Below are positions 19,156-28,272 of a stretch of DNA of 64,000 nt, piece after piece; the stretch's first letter is position 1; each line of letters begins with the position of its first letter. The DNA is from Pandoraea communis. GTDB taxonomy: Bacteria > Pseudomonadota > Gammaproteobacteria > Burkholderiales > Burkholderiaceae. The notes beneath the pieces are model-generated. The model made no database searches. It had not been told where the DNA came from and was given only the letters and a program-made list of their open reading frames with translations. The position numbers and the translations under genes were made by a program. The DNA lies in contig NZ_CABPSJ010000008.1 in the NCBI RefSeq assembly GCF_902459745.1, positions 124,001-188,000 on the forward strand. The letters are read 5' to 3'.

Positions 19156-20211
19156 TTATTCGGTTCTGTAGTCGGGTCTGCACCACGAATCCCAAGCTTC
19201 GTCGAGGCTGGCTGCCTCTCGGACGTCACCAGACAAGTTCTTCGCCAACGCGTAAAGGTTGCTCAGGCGATGGCTCTTTTCCTGATCCGACATCGCTTGC
19301 CTTCCCCCCGCGGTGATATGGGATTTGACGGCTTCAAATAGATCATTGGGAACGGTGCTGATATCGATAGAAAACGCCACATCTCCGCTAGGGACAACTA
19401 CCGGGGGGAGTGCCTGAAGGATTACGCTGTTCAGGGCATTGTCGCGAGTGACGACAACGGGTTCTCCCTGGAACTCGTAGCCATGTTGCACCAGAACGCT
19501 AGAGGTGTACCAAATAGATAAATCCGCGGCGCGATTGCGCAAGTATGCCAAGTCGCAAAAATCGAGGGCTTCATTTTTCTTTCTCGGTTGATTCGAAAAA
19601 AAAGATTCCAGCAACGGATATGCCGGTTTCTCAGAATCATTCAGGCATCTTTTTTGTTGGATCTTCAATTCAAGCGTCAATGCGGCCAACAACTGGCAAC
19701 CGGAGAAACGAGGAATGTCATGTTGGAAGAGATTTCGCAGCGTTTCCATCGAACGACCTACATCACTCGAATGAACGCGGCTCAGCACCCTCATTATCAG
19801 AATGTAAGGAAATAACAGGCTTATCTGAGATTTGATCGTCTTCTGTCCAGCCGAAAGCATTCTTAGCTGCCTGTCGAGGAACTCGTCGTCGAATTTGAGT
19901 CCTCCGGCCTTCATCGGCGCGAGAAACATCATTTCTATCTTCTCCGCCGGATTTGCTCGAAATTTCTCGTTCGATAACCACTGCTCGGTCAGCGCTGGCC
20001 AAAGGTTCACAGAATAGTTTCCTCGCGCAAACTCGGCAGGTAGTTGCGGTATCCATTCGTGCGTCCGACTGGCCGCGTTGCTATCCAGCAGTAGTTCGTA
20101 AGGGCCCGCACCGCGTGGGACGTTAAGAAATGGCCATGTCAGAACAAAACCCCCATCTGTCTTGAAATGACGTTCCCGATAGGGAATTGCTGCGTTGCAA
20201 GCGGTAATCAT
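19156..20211 (-). CDS. Hypothetical protein, possibly with a PIN-like nuclease fold
   Basis: About 351 residues if ATG 20211 is used; a TTG at 20253 is an alternative and neither has a strong ribosome-binding site. ELLLDSNAASR near the N-terminus, AYLRNRAADLSIWYTS in the middle and VVVTRDNAL near the C-terminus recall the spaced aspartates of PIN-like ribonucleases (LLLDTN, D, TRD). This match is by eye and uncertain. The gene diverges from the giant helicase gene across a 387-base gap and could belong to the same defence module. No signal peptide is seen. Confidence 0.5.
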   Translation of the reverse strand: MITACNAAIPYRERHFKTDGGFVLTWPFLNVPRGAGPYELLLDSNAASRTHEWIPQLPAEFARGNYSVNLWPALTEQWLSNEKFRANPAEKIEMMFLAPMKAGGLKFDDEFLDRQLRMLSAGQKTIKSQISLLFPYILIMRVLSRVHSSDVGRSMETLRNLFQHDIPRFSGCQLLAALTLELKIQQKRCLNDSEKPAYPLLESFFSNQPRKKNEALDFCDLAYLRNRAADLSIWYTSSVLVQHGYEFQGEPVVVTRDNALNSVILQALPPVVVPSGDVAFSIDISTVPNDLFEAVKSHITAGGRQAMSDQEKSHRLSNLYALAKNLSGDVREAASLDEAWDSWCRPDYRTE

Positions 20212-20598
20212 TGCGCGTACGGTCCTATGTATGTCTCGGCGGTGGTGTGCCAAATTGCTGCAGGGCTCATGGAAATTGACTCATTGTCTCCATCCTGGGA
20301 CGGTGAAAACGGAGAGGGACGGCAACTGGTTGGCGACAATGCCATGCCCCCCATCAAGCATAAAGGTCATATGGCTTAAAGCTCTGAGAGTTCATGCTGG
20401 GCTATCAGATGTGATAGGGGGATCCTGAAGCGAATCGCCGCCGCCACGAAATAAATTCGCAAATGAGGTAGCCTATCGGTAATCAGGGGAGGTCCCGCTG
20501 CCATAAGCAGTAATTGAGCTGTGCATTGGGCGCCCCAAAAGAACCGCGCTGCTATCAGCGGGCATTGGACCAGTTCAAGAGTCATCGGGGAAGTCACA
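20212..20598. other. Divergent intergenic region in front of the helicase gene
   Basis: No supported gene. It should carry the promoters for the leftward hypothetical gene and the rightward helicase gene. I see no clear consensus promoter or palindrome that I can defend. Confidence 0.4.
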
Positions 20599-23500
20599 AT
20601 GATTAACGGGGATATCGAACCGACGTCTGCGTCGGGTGAGCCGACACGCGAAGTAAAAATCCAAACGACTGTTTCGATTCGGGTCAATCTGGCCGATTAT
20701 CAGAACGCGGTGCCCGCGGTTCACGAACTTGCCGTGGTCAATGAAACAGAAAGCACGTTTCGTAACCTTCGACTCACCGCGCTATCTGAGCCTTCGTTTC
20801 TTAAGCCGAAGACGTGGCATCTTGATCATCTGGCTGCGGGCCAGACCGTTCGTGTGTCGGACTTAGATATCGCGCTGGATGGACCATTACTGGGGCGCCT
20901 GACCGAAGCGGAAAAGGCCGTCCTGAAGTTCGAACTCACGACAACTGATGACGCGTTGGCGATTGTATCTACCAGCGAGCACGTCGTTGAGCTCCTCCCG
21001 CGAAACCAGTGGGGCGGTCTTTCCTCACTTCCCGATATGGTCGCGGCGTTCGTGCAACCCAACGAGCCCGCGGTAGACCGCGTTCTCAAGGCTGCGGCTG
21101 AAATCCTGCGTAAGGCAGGAAAATCCGGTGCGATCAACGGATACGAAGAGGGGCCTAAGCGCGCCTGGGAGATCGCGGCGGCCATTTGGAATGCCATCGG
21201 TGCGATGGGGTTGGACTATGCATTGCCGCCGGCCAGCTTCGAGCGCGAGGGACAGAAAGTTCGAGGCCCAAGCCAAGTCACCGAGTCCGGCCTGGGTACG
21301 TGTCTGGATCTGACGCTGTTTGTCTGTGCCGCGCTTGAGCAGGCGGGGTTGAACCCTCTCGTAGTATTCCAAAAAGGTCACGCGTTCCCGGGCGTCTGGC
21401 TGAACCCTGAAGAGTTTTCGTCCACCGTCGTCGACGACATCACAGCCCTTCGCAAGCGGGTGAAGCTCAAGGAAATGGTGCTCTTTGAGTCGACATTGCT
21501 CGTCCAACGCCCGCTCCCCGCCTTCAGCTTCACGGCCGCAAAAGGCGATGAACATATTGCGGAGGGGGAGGAGGAGAAGTTCGAGCTTGCGATCGACATT
21601 CGCCGCGCGCGAATGCAGCGCATCAAGCCGCTTGCCAGTGAAAAGGCTGTTGTCCGTGAGGGCAGCATGCCCGAGACGACAAGTTCTGGAGAACCCGAGT
21701 GGGAGGACGCTCCAGAGCTGGCGTGGACAGGTGAATCCAAGGTAGAGGTGAATGACGAGCGTCCGGAAGACCGACTCTCGCGATGGCAGCGCAAGTTGTT
21801 GGATCTCTCATTAAGAAACAACCTGCTGAGCTTCAAGTCCGGAAAGAAGTCGGTCAAATTCGATGCGCCCGAGCCCGGTGCGTTGGAAGATGTGTTGGCC
21901 GAAGGCCATGCGCTCAAGCTGTTGAGCCGTCCAGATTTAATGGATGGTGACGACCCGAGGAACCAAGCAATACACGAATCCCGGGAAAGAGAGCATGTTC
22001 GCCGCGAACACGCACTGGATGCTCTGACGCGCAAAGAAGTTTTTGTCAGCCTTACACCGGAGGAACTCGACGCGCGGTTGGTCGAACTCTATCGCAATTC
22101 ACGGACGACCTTGCAGGAAAGTGGATCCAACACCCTTTTCCTTGCGCTGGGTTTCCTGTCCTGGACACGCGATTCCAAAGAAGGCAAGAAATATCGCGCT
22201 CCCTTGATCTTGTTACCTGTTTCACTTGATCGCCGCAGCGCACGCTCAGGGTTCAGCATCAAGCTTCACGACGACGAGGCACGTTTCAATCCGACGCTGA
22301 TTCAAATGCTCCGTCAGGATTTCGAACTGGAACTTGGCGTTCGGGATACGGAGTTGCCTCAGGACGAGGCAGGCCTCGATGTGGCAGGTATCTGGAAGAC
22401 AGTGTCACACGCCGTAAAAGACATTGCGGGATGGGAAGTCGTAGAGGATGTGGTACTCGCGTCTTTCTCGTTTGCCAAGTACTTGATGTGGCGCGATCTA
22501 ACCGAGCGAACCGAGCAACTGATGCAAAATCCGGTCGTTCGCCACCTTATCGATACACCTCGTGACTCCTACCAGAGCACGGTGGAATTTCCCGACGCCC
22601 GGCGTTTGGATGCAGAGCTCCCAGTCAAAGAGACCTTTTGCCCGCTTCCCGCCGATTCGTCACAACTTTCGGCCATCGTTGCAGGAAGCAAGGGCAAAGA
22701 TTACGTGCTGATCGGGCCGCCCGGCACCGGGAAAAGTCAGACGATTTCAAATCTCATTGCTCAGTTTTTGGCGGAACGCAAGCGGGTCTTGTTCGTGTCA
22801 GAGAAGATGGCGGCGCTCGATGTCGTGTATCGCAGACTGGCTGAGGTAGGACTGGGCAATTTCTGCCTGGAACTTCACTCTAGCAAGGCGCGCAAGACAG
22901 AGGTCCTTGAGCAACTCCGCACGTCGTGGGATGCGACCGCCGCGCTAGGCCCCGACGACTGGGAGGCTGAGGCCGCACGTCTGGAAACGTTACGTTCCCA
23001 GCTAAACGGCTACGTTGAACGGCTTCACGCGCGTCACGCGAACGGTCTGAATGTGTATGACGCTATCGGTCGTGTGGTCGGTGGGCATGGCTTTCCGCTA
23101 CTCCATCTTTCCTGGCCTGGACCTCAATCGCATGACATCGAAGGTTTGCGCGATCTGAGGCAGACCGCAGAGTTGTTAGATGTGAACGCCAAGGCCATAG
23201 GCCAAGCGGGTCTGACGCAAAGCCCGTTGTCCCACGTTGCTCAGACCGAATGGTCGCCGCTGTGGGCTGAGCGCCTTGTGAATGTCTCGGACACCATTCC
23301 CGATGTGGCGGCCAGCTTTGAAGCAGCCGCGTTGGCCCTTCAGAATGCTATCGGACTGCCGCCTCTAACGTTGGACGTCCGCGTACGAGAGGGAATGGCA
23401 CGTTTGGCGTTAGTACTGCCCCGGGCTTCTGGGTATGACTGGCGTTTTGTTCTGCGTCCCGATGCCAAGGCGATTGCCGACAACCTTCGGTCAGCAGCAC

Positions 23501-26500
23501 CTTTGGTCGAGCGATACCGGGCATTGCTCGGTGGGCTGTCTTCGCCTGTGGGCAGTCAGGTGCTGGATGATTTGCGTCTTGGTGTGACCCAACTCGAACG
23601 AGACACAGAAATCCGCACTAACCTATCCAAGCCATGGAATGCAGCGCTTCGCGAACGTCTAAATGATGCGATAGCACTGTTGCGTACCCGGCAGGACGAG
23701 GTCGATCAGCTTTCGCTGACCTATAAGGACGGCATTCCGTCAAAGACGATCGTCGAGTTGCAAGCTGATCTGAAGGAGCTTCGCGACTCGCAGTGGCCGT
23801 TAAGCATGTTCCGCAAGCGCAATCTCATAAAGAAATTGAAAGAGTTGGCGACTGGGGCTGGAGATCCCGATTTCGCGGAAGACATCGAGCATCTGGCGCG
23901 TGTTGATCACCTCACCTCGCAGCTCAAGAATTTTGACGATTTGTCGCTCCCCACGGCGAATGCGTGGAGCGGTTTGAAGACCGAAATCGATGTTGCCCGG
24001 TCGCTGCAGTCATTCCAGGATGCTCTAGAACTGGTAGGCGAGCGCAAGGCGTGGGAGGACGTTGGACTTGATCCGGTCGGCCGCGGCCAATGTGGCGAGT
24101 CTGCACGAGATGATCTGAGCCGAATCAGAGAGTTACGACAGATTGATCAGGTGGTGGCTCGAATGGACCGCCTAGGTGGTGGAACCGCCGGCGTTTGGAA
24201 TGGTTATCAATCTGATGTCGCAACGGTAAAAGCATATCTGGCGTTCCAGGCTGCTCTGGCCGCCGCGCGAAGCGAAAAGCACTGGGAAGACGACGGCTTC
24301 GCGACCATAGAAGCAGGGCGCGCAGGTGCTGGTGCAGCCGACGATCTCAAGAGGATGCGTGAGCTCGTGTCGCTTGGCATGCGCATTCAGGAGTTTGGCG
24401 ATCTCTCGGGTAAGACGAACGGTCTCTGGAACGGCCTTCAAACGAAGCTCGAAGGCATTGAGCCTGCGCTCCAATTCCTGGATGCGCTGGCCAATTCTTT
24501 GACAAGTTTGGCCGCGACTCCAGATGCGCTGGCTCAGGTCAAAGCCCCGATTGCCCTTCTGTTAGGTGACGGCAACGTGCTCCTTGAGCCGGCGGGCCCC
24601 GTTGTGGGAGCCGGGCGTGCCTATGCAGCGGCACTTCGGACGTTCGACCTTGCAGTTGAAAAATTTGCGGATGCGAGTGGTATTCCCGCTGTGGAACAGT
24701 CATCGCTCCTAACCGCGCTTCCCAATGAAATTTCAGAGCGGGCGCGTCTAGTCGCGAAGGAGTCGAATCGTCTTCGGGATTGGTGTGCCTGGCGCAAAGT
24801 CCGTCAGCATGCCTTATCCCTTGGTCTCGCGCCGTTGGTTTCCGGAATTGAGGACGGTACCGTCGCCTTGGGTTCGGTCAAGGAGGTGTTCGAGACTGAC
24901 TACTGCCGATGGTGGCTGAATGCTGTGGTCGATGCAGATGAGGTGCTGCGAACGTTTGCGTCCGCGGAGCATGAAAAGAGAATTCATGACTTCCGCGAAT
25001 TGGACCGGAAGTTCACCTCGTTGACTCAGCAATGGGTCAGAGCGCAGTTGTCTGCGGGACTCCCATCTCCCACTAAGGTGACGCATGGTTCTGAATGGGG
25101 GCTTCTGCGTTATGAGATGCAGAAGAAGACTCGCCACCTACCGTTGCGTGAGCTCATGTCAAAGGCATCCGATGCGATCTTGCGCCTCACGCCGTGCTTG
25201 CTCATGAGCCCGCTTTCCATCGCGCAGTATCTCCCGGCAGATACGGCGGACTTCGATGTCGTAGTGTTCGACGAAGCCTCTCAGATACCCGTCTGGGATG
25301 CGATTGGGGCGATGGCACGAGCACGCCAGGTGATCATGGTCGGCGACCCGAAACAGTTGCCGCCCACCAGCTTCTTCGAGCGCGCTGAATCCGACATTGA
25401 TGACACGGATGTCGAAGTGGAACTAGAGAGCATTCTGGAGGAGTGCATCGGGGCGAATCTGCCCACAATGAAACTGTCTTGGCACTATCGCAGTCGCCAT
25501 GAAAGCCTCATCGCCTTCTCCAACTATCGTTACTACGATGGCGATCTTGTGACGTTCCCCAGTCCTGTGACGAATGATCGTGCCGTTAGCTTCACCCATG
25601 TCGCACAAGGCCAATATGAGCGTGGGGGATCCCGCACGAACAAACCGGAGGCGAAGGCTTTAGTTGCTGACCTCGTTGCACGTCTCAAGTCTAAGGAGTT
25701 CCGCGACGGCGGCTTGACCGCCGGTGTGGTGACCTTCAACTCAGAGCAGCAGCGCCTGATCGAGGATTTGTTGGACGAAGCGCGTCGACAGGACCCGTCC
25801 ATCGAAAGTCATTTTTCTGATACCGCGCTGGAACCTGTGTTCGTGAAGAACCTCGAGAGCGTTCAAGGTGACGAGCGGGACGTCATGTACTTCTCGATCA
25901 CCTACGGTCCGGGCCTTGATGGGATGATGCCGATGAATTTTGGCCCGATGAACCAGCAAGGTGGAGAGCGTCGCCTTAACGTTGCGATTACACGCGCGCG
26001 GCAGGAGTTGCGCGTATTCGGTAGCTTTAAACCCGAGAAGATGGATCTTGCGCGCACACAGGCATTGGGCGTACGGGACCTGAAGCATTTCCTCGAGTTT
26101 GCGGAGCGAGGCGCGCGGGCGCTGGGCGAATATGTCGCGGGCAGCATCGGCGACTTTGATAGTCCGTTTGAGAAGGCCGTTTGCACGGCACTTGCTGAAC
26201 GAGGATGGCAAGTCCATCCACAGGTCGGCGTCTCTGCCTTCCGTATCGACCTTGGCGTGGTCGACCCCGATTCTCCGGGCCGTTACTTGGCTGGCGTTGA
26301 GTGTGATGGTGCGACGTACCATCGGTCAGCAACTGCCCGGGATCGTGACGAATTACGTGAGCAGGTCCTCAACGGATTGGGTTGGGACATCGTGCGAATC
26401 TGGTCAACGGACTGGTGGGTCGATAGACACGGAACCCTGGACAAGGTTGATGCACGACTGCACCAGTTGCTTGAGGCAAAACGTGCCGAGGAAAGTGCCG

Positions 26501-27186
26501 TATCGGAAAACATGGCTGCGATTGCTGAAGCGGCGATTGCAGCAGCCAAAGCTGGAGACGTCACGTCATCGGCTACACCTCAAACGAGCGATGCTTTGAC
26601 GCAGGCTGAAGCGCCGGTGGATGAGCTAGCGGCGGAACCCGTCGTCATGTATGCCAACTCCAGCGCCGTGGCTCAGAGTCCGTCAGGAGAGATATTCGTC
26701 GAAGTGGATTTGGCGATGACAGAGCACGCCCCCGATCCGGAGCTGTTCTTCGCCAGCAGTTACGACGAGCGACTGCTTGGCATGATTACCTCGGTCGTTA
26801 ACGGGGAAGGGCCCGTGCGCGCAGAGGTGTTGGGGCGTCGGATCGCCAGAGCGCATGGGTGGGCGAAGACCGGAGGCCGAATTCTCGGCCGCGTAGTCGA
26901 TCTGGCCTCCAAGCACTTCGAGACCGAATCGGAGAGTGGTGGGATGTTTGTCTGGCCGAAGGCGTTATCGGATAGGTCGACGCTGAAGTTCAGAGTTCCC
27001 GGTCCAGGTGCTGCACGTCAAGTTGATGAGGTCTCGCTTGCCGAACTGAGAGTGCTTGCAGATCGCTTCCGCGCTGAAGGCCATGACGAGGATTCAGCGT
27101 TGAGCGCAATGAGTCGCGAACTTGGTCTCTTGCGTTTGCGGGCGGCAAGTCGTGAGCGACTCGTGGAAGCATGGCGGACAGTGTGA
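20599..27186 (+). CDS. Giant DUF4011 - SF1 helicase - Vsr/DUF559-like - DUF3320 protein, probable anti-phage defence
   Basis: A 2195-residue protein starting at ATG 20599 (GGGGA eight bases upstream). Domains in order: a transglutaminase-like fold with Cys in GTCLDLTLF (about 233) and His in KGHAFPGVWL (about 260); DUF4011 (about 388-535, DRLSRWQRKLLDLSLRNNLL); a superfamily 1 helicase with Walker A GPPGTGKSQT (about 705), VVVFDEASQIP (about 1555), GDPKQLPPT (about 1582) and RLNVAITRAR (about 1795), split by a long coiled middle; a Vsr/DUF559-like PD-(D/E)xK nuclease (about 1853-1940, SPFEKAV, FRIDLGV, GVECDG); and a DUF3320 C-terminus (about 2048-2120). The order matches the single-gene DUF4011-helicase-Vsr defence proteins (Hhe type), thought to unwind and cut phage DNA. 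All key motifs look intact. Confidence 0.88.
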   Translation: MINGDIEPTSASGEPTREVKIQTTVSIRVNLADYQNAVPAVHELAVVNETESTFRNLRLTALSEPSFLKPKTWHLDHLAAGQTVRVSDLDIALDGPLLGRLTEAEKAVLKFELTTTDDALAIVSTSEHVVELLPRNQWGGLSSLPDMVAAFVQPNEPAVDRVLKAAAEILRKAGKSGAINGYEEGPKRAWEIAAAIWNAIGAMGLDYALPPASFEREGQKVRGPSQVTESGLGTCLDLTLFVCAALEQAGLNPLVVFQKGHAFPGVWLNPEEFSSTVVDDITALRKRVKLKEMVLFESTLLVQRPLPAFSFTAAKGDEHIAEGEEEKFELAIDIRRARMQRIKPLASEKAVVREGSMPETTSSGEPEWEDAPELAWTGESKVEVNDERPEDRLSRWQRKLLDLSLRNNLLSFKSGKKSVKFDAPEPGALEDVLAEGHALKLLSRPDLMDGDDPRNQAIHESREREHVRREHALDALTRKEVFVSLTPEELDARLVELYRNSRTTLQESGSNTLFLALGFLSWTRDSKEGKKYRAPLILLPVSLDRRSARSGFSIKLHDDEARFNPTLIQMLRQDFELELGVRDTELPQDEAGLDVAGIWKTVSHAVKDIAGWEVVEDVVLASFSFAKYLMWRDLTERTEQLMQNPVVRHLIDTPRDSYQSTVEFPDARRLDAELPVKETFCPLPADSSQLSAIVAGSKGKDYVLIGPPGTGKSQTISNLIAQFLAERKRVLFVSEKMAALDVVYRRLAEVGLGNFCLELHSSKARKTEVLEQLRTSWDATAALGPDDWEAEAARLETLRSQLNGYVERLHARHANGLNVYDAIGRVVGGHGFPLLHLSWPGPQSHDIEGLRDLRQTAELLDVNAKAIGQAGLTQSPLSHVAQTEWSPLWAERLVNVSDTIPDVAASFEAAALALQNAIGLPPLTLDVRVREGMARLALVLPRASGYDWRFVLRPDAKAIADNLRSAAPLVERYRALLGGLSSPVGSQVLDDLRLGVTQLERDTEIRTNLSKPWNAALRERLNDAIALLRTRQDEVDQLSLTYKDGIPSKTIVELQADLKELRDSQWPLSMFRKRNLIKKLKELATGAGDPDFAEDIEHLARVDHLTSQLKNFDDLSLPTANAWSGLKTEIDVARSLQSFQDALELVGERKAWEDVGLDPVGRGQCGESARDDLSRIRELRQIDQVVARMDRLGGGTAGVWNGYQSDVATVKAYLAFQAALAAARSEKHWEDDGFATIEAGRAGAGAADDLKRMRELVSLGMRIQEFGDLSGKTNGLWNGLQTKLEGIEPALQFLDALANSLTSLAATPDALAQVKAPIALLLGDGNVLLEPAGPVVGAGRAYAAALRTFDLAVEKFADASGIPAVEQSSLLTALPNEISERARLVAKESNRLRDWCAWRKVRQHALSLGLAPLVSGIEDGTVALGSVKEVFETDYCRWWLNAVVDADEVLRTFASAEHEKRIHDFRELDRKFTSLTQQWVRAQLSAGLPSPTKVTHGSEWGLLRYEMQKKTRHLPLRELMSKASDAILRLTPCLLMSPLSIAQYLPADTADFDVVVFDEASQIPVWDAIGAMARARQVIMVGDPKQLPPTSFFERAESDIDDTDVEVELESILEECIGANLPTMKLSWHYRSRHESLIAFSNYRYYDGDLVTFPSPVTNDRAVSFTHVAQGQYERGGSRTNKPEAKALVADLVARLKSKEFRDGGLTAGVVTFNSEQQRLIEDLLDEARRQDPSIESHFSDTALEPVFVKNLESVQGDERDVMYFSITYGPGLDGMMPMNFGPMNQQGGERRLNVAITRARQELRVFGSFKPEKMDLARTQALGVRDLKHFLEFAERGARALGEYVAGSIGDFDSPFEKAVCTALAERGWQVHPQVGVSAFRIDLGVVDPDSPGRYLAGVECDGATYHRSATARDRDELREQVLNGLGWDIVRIWSTDWWVDRHGTLDKVDARLHQLLEAKRAEESAVSENMAAIAEAAIAAAKAGDVTSSATPQTSDALTQAEAPVDELAAEPVVMYANSSAVAQSPSGEIFVEVDLAMTEHAPDPELFFASSYDERLLGMITSVVNGEGPVRAEVLGRRIARAHGWAKTGGRILGRVVDLASKHFETESESGGMFVWPKALSDRSTLKFRVPGPGAARQVDEVSLAELRVLADRFRAEGHDEDSALSAMSRELGLLRLRAASRERLVEAWRTV

Positions 27187-27432
27187 GGTTTCTTGCGGGA
27201 CTTTTCGAAGGGCTTGACCGCATGTGCCGCAAGCTCCGAGTTCGACTGCGGTCGTGACGTACCAAGGTAGACGTCAGATCTCTTCGAAACCGCAGCTCAA
27301 CTCGGTTTTATTGCTGGATTCCATTGTCGAGGCGCCATCGGAATATCGTCGCGATCTTCCGTTGGTTTCCTGCCTGAACAATGAGAACAACATCAAACGC
27401 AACAACGAAACCGCGCTAATCGGGGATTTGGA

Positions 27433-28194
27433 ATGGACTCGTTGGGCATTATTTTGATCGTGATTGGCGTGCTCACCTTCTTCGTTGGAGCATCTGGGTT
27501 TGCCGACACACGAAAGGTCGATCGACGATATAAAACGGGATATAAGAACAACGCGCCGGACAGCAGAAATTTCCCCCGGGCTAGGCGGAGGGTGCTCTGG
27601 GGTGTCGGGATCGTCATTGTCGGCTTGGCCGTGAACAGCGTGAGCAGAACTCATGACGTTGCACCGCAAGCAGAGTCGACGCCAACGACTAATGTGCCTG
27701 TACAAGCCGGCAGCAGCGCGATTGCCTCACGGATTACTGAGACGTCTACCCAGCAGGCCGACACAACGCTAATCCATTCAACAAACAGCGAACTGGCCTC
27801 TAACGAGCGAATCGTCACTTCGTCGCTTTCCTCGCCCGCGGAGCTACCGCAAGCGCGCTTGGAACGGCAAGGCGTAGTCACGCCGACGCAAAAATTTATC
27901 ACGAGCTTTGATTGCGCGCGTGCCGTTTCCGATGATGAAACGGCGATCTGTTCGGACCCTGGGCTGTCAGCCATGGACGTCGAGCTTGGGCGGCTTTATG
28001 GCGATGCACAAATGTCGGCGGGAGATCCCGCTTCACTCCGGCAATCTCAACTGGAATGGCTTGCGTCTCGCCGCGCATGTGGAAGCGAGCTTATCTGTTT
28101 GCGACGCAAATACGGCGAACGAATTGGTCAGTTCAATGGGTCCATGGGTGTTGCACCGCTAGTCTCCACTGCCCCGGCGATTGAGAAGCCGTAA
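27433..28194 (+). CDS. Membrane-anchored protein with LprI-like lysozyme-inhibitor domain
   Basis: A 253-residue protein with an N-terminal membrane segment (about 5-23) and a second hydrophobic stretch (about 54-68). A Ser/Thr-rich linker and a C-terminal LprI/DUF1311-like domain (about 155-240) follow. The domain has the typical FDCARAVSDDETAICSDPGLSAMD start, an L-x-x-SQ-x-x-WL pattern and paired cysteines (RRACGSELICL). LprI-type domains act outside the cytoplasmic membrane, and some inhibit lysozyme. The neighbouring gene carries an Ivy-like domain, which supports that role. The first in-frame ATG, 27433, is used. Confidence 0.7.
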   Translation: MDSLGIILIVIGVLTFFVGASGFADTRKVDRRYKTGYKNNAPDSRNFPRARRRVLWGVGIVIVGLAVNSVSRTHDVAPQAESTPTTNVPVQAGSSAIASRITETSTQQADTTLIHSTNSELASNERIVTSSLSSPAELPQARLERQGVVTPTQKFITSFDCARAVSDDETAICSDPGLSAMDVELGRLYGDAQMSAGDPASLRQSQLEWLASRRACGSELICLRRKYGERIGQFNGSMGVAPLVSTAPAIEKP

Positions 28195-28272
28195 TCGGAG
28201 TAATGCCAAAGCAACATCCTTGTCAAACGACTGAGTTCGGAGCGTCGCGTTTGCGCGTATAAAAGAGGATCA

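Noticed and set aside
27274-27705. Minus-strand open frame of 143 codons
   Set aside because: It overlaps the LprI-like gene and its upstream region and shows no domain or start signal.
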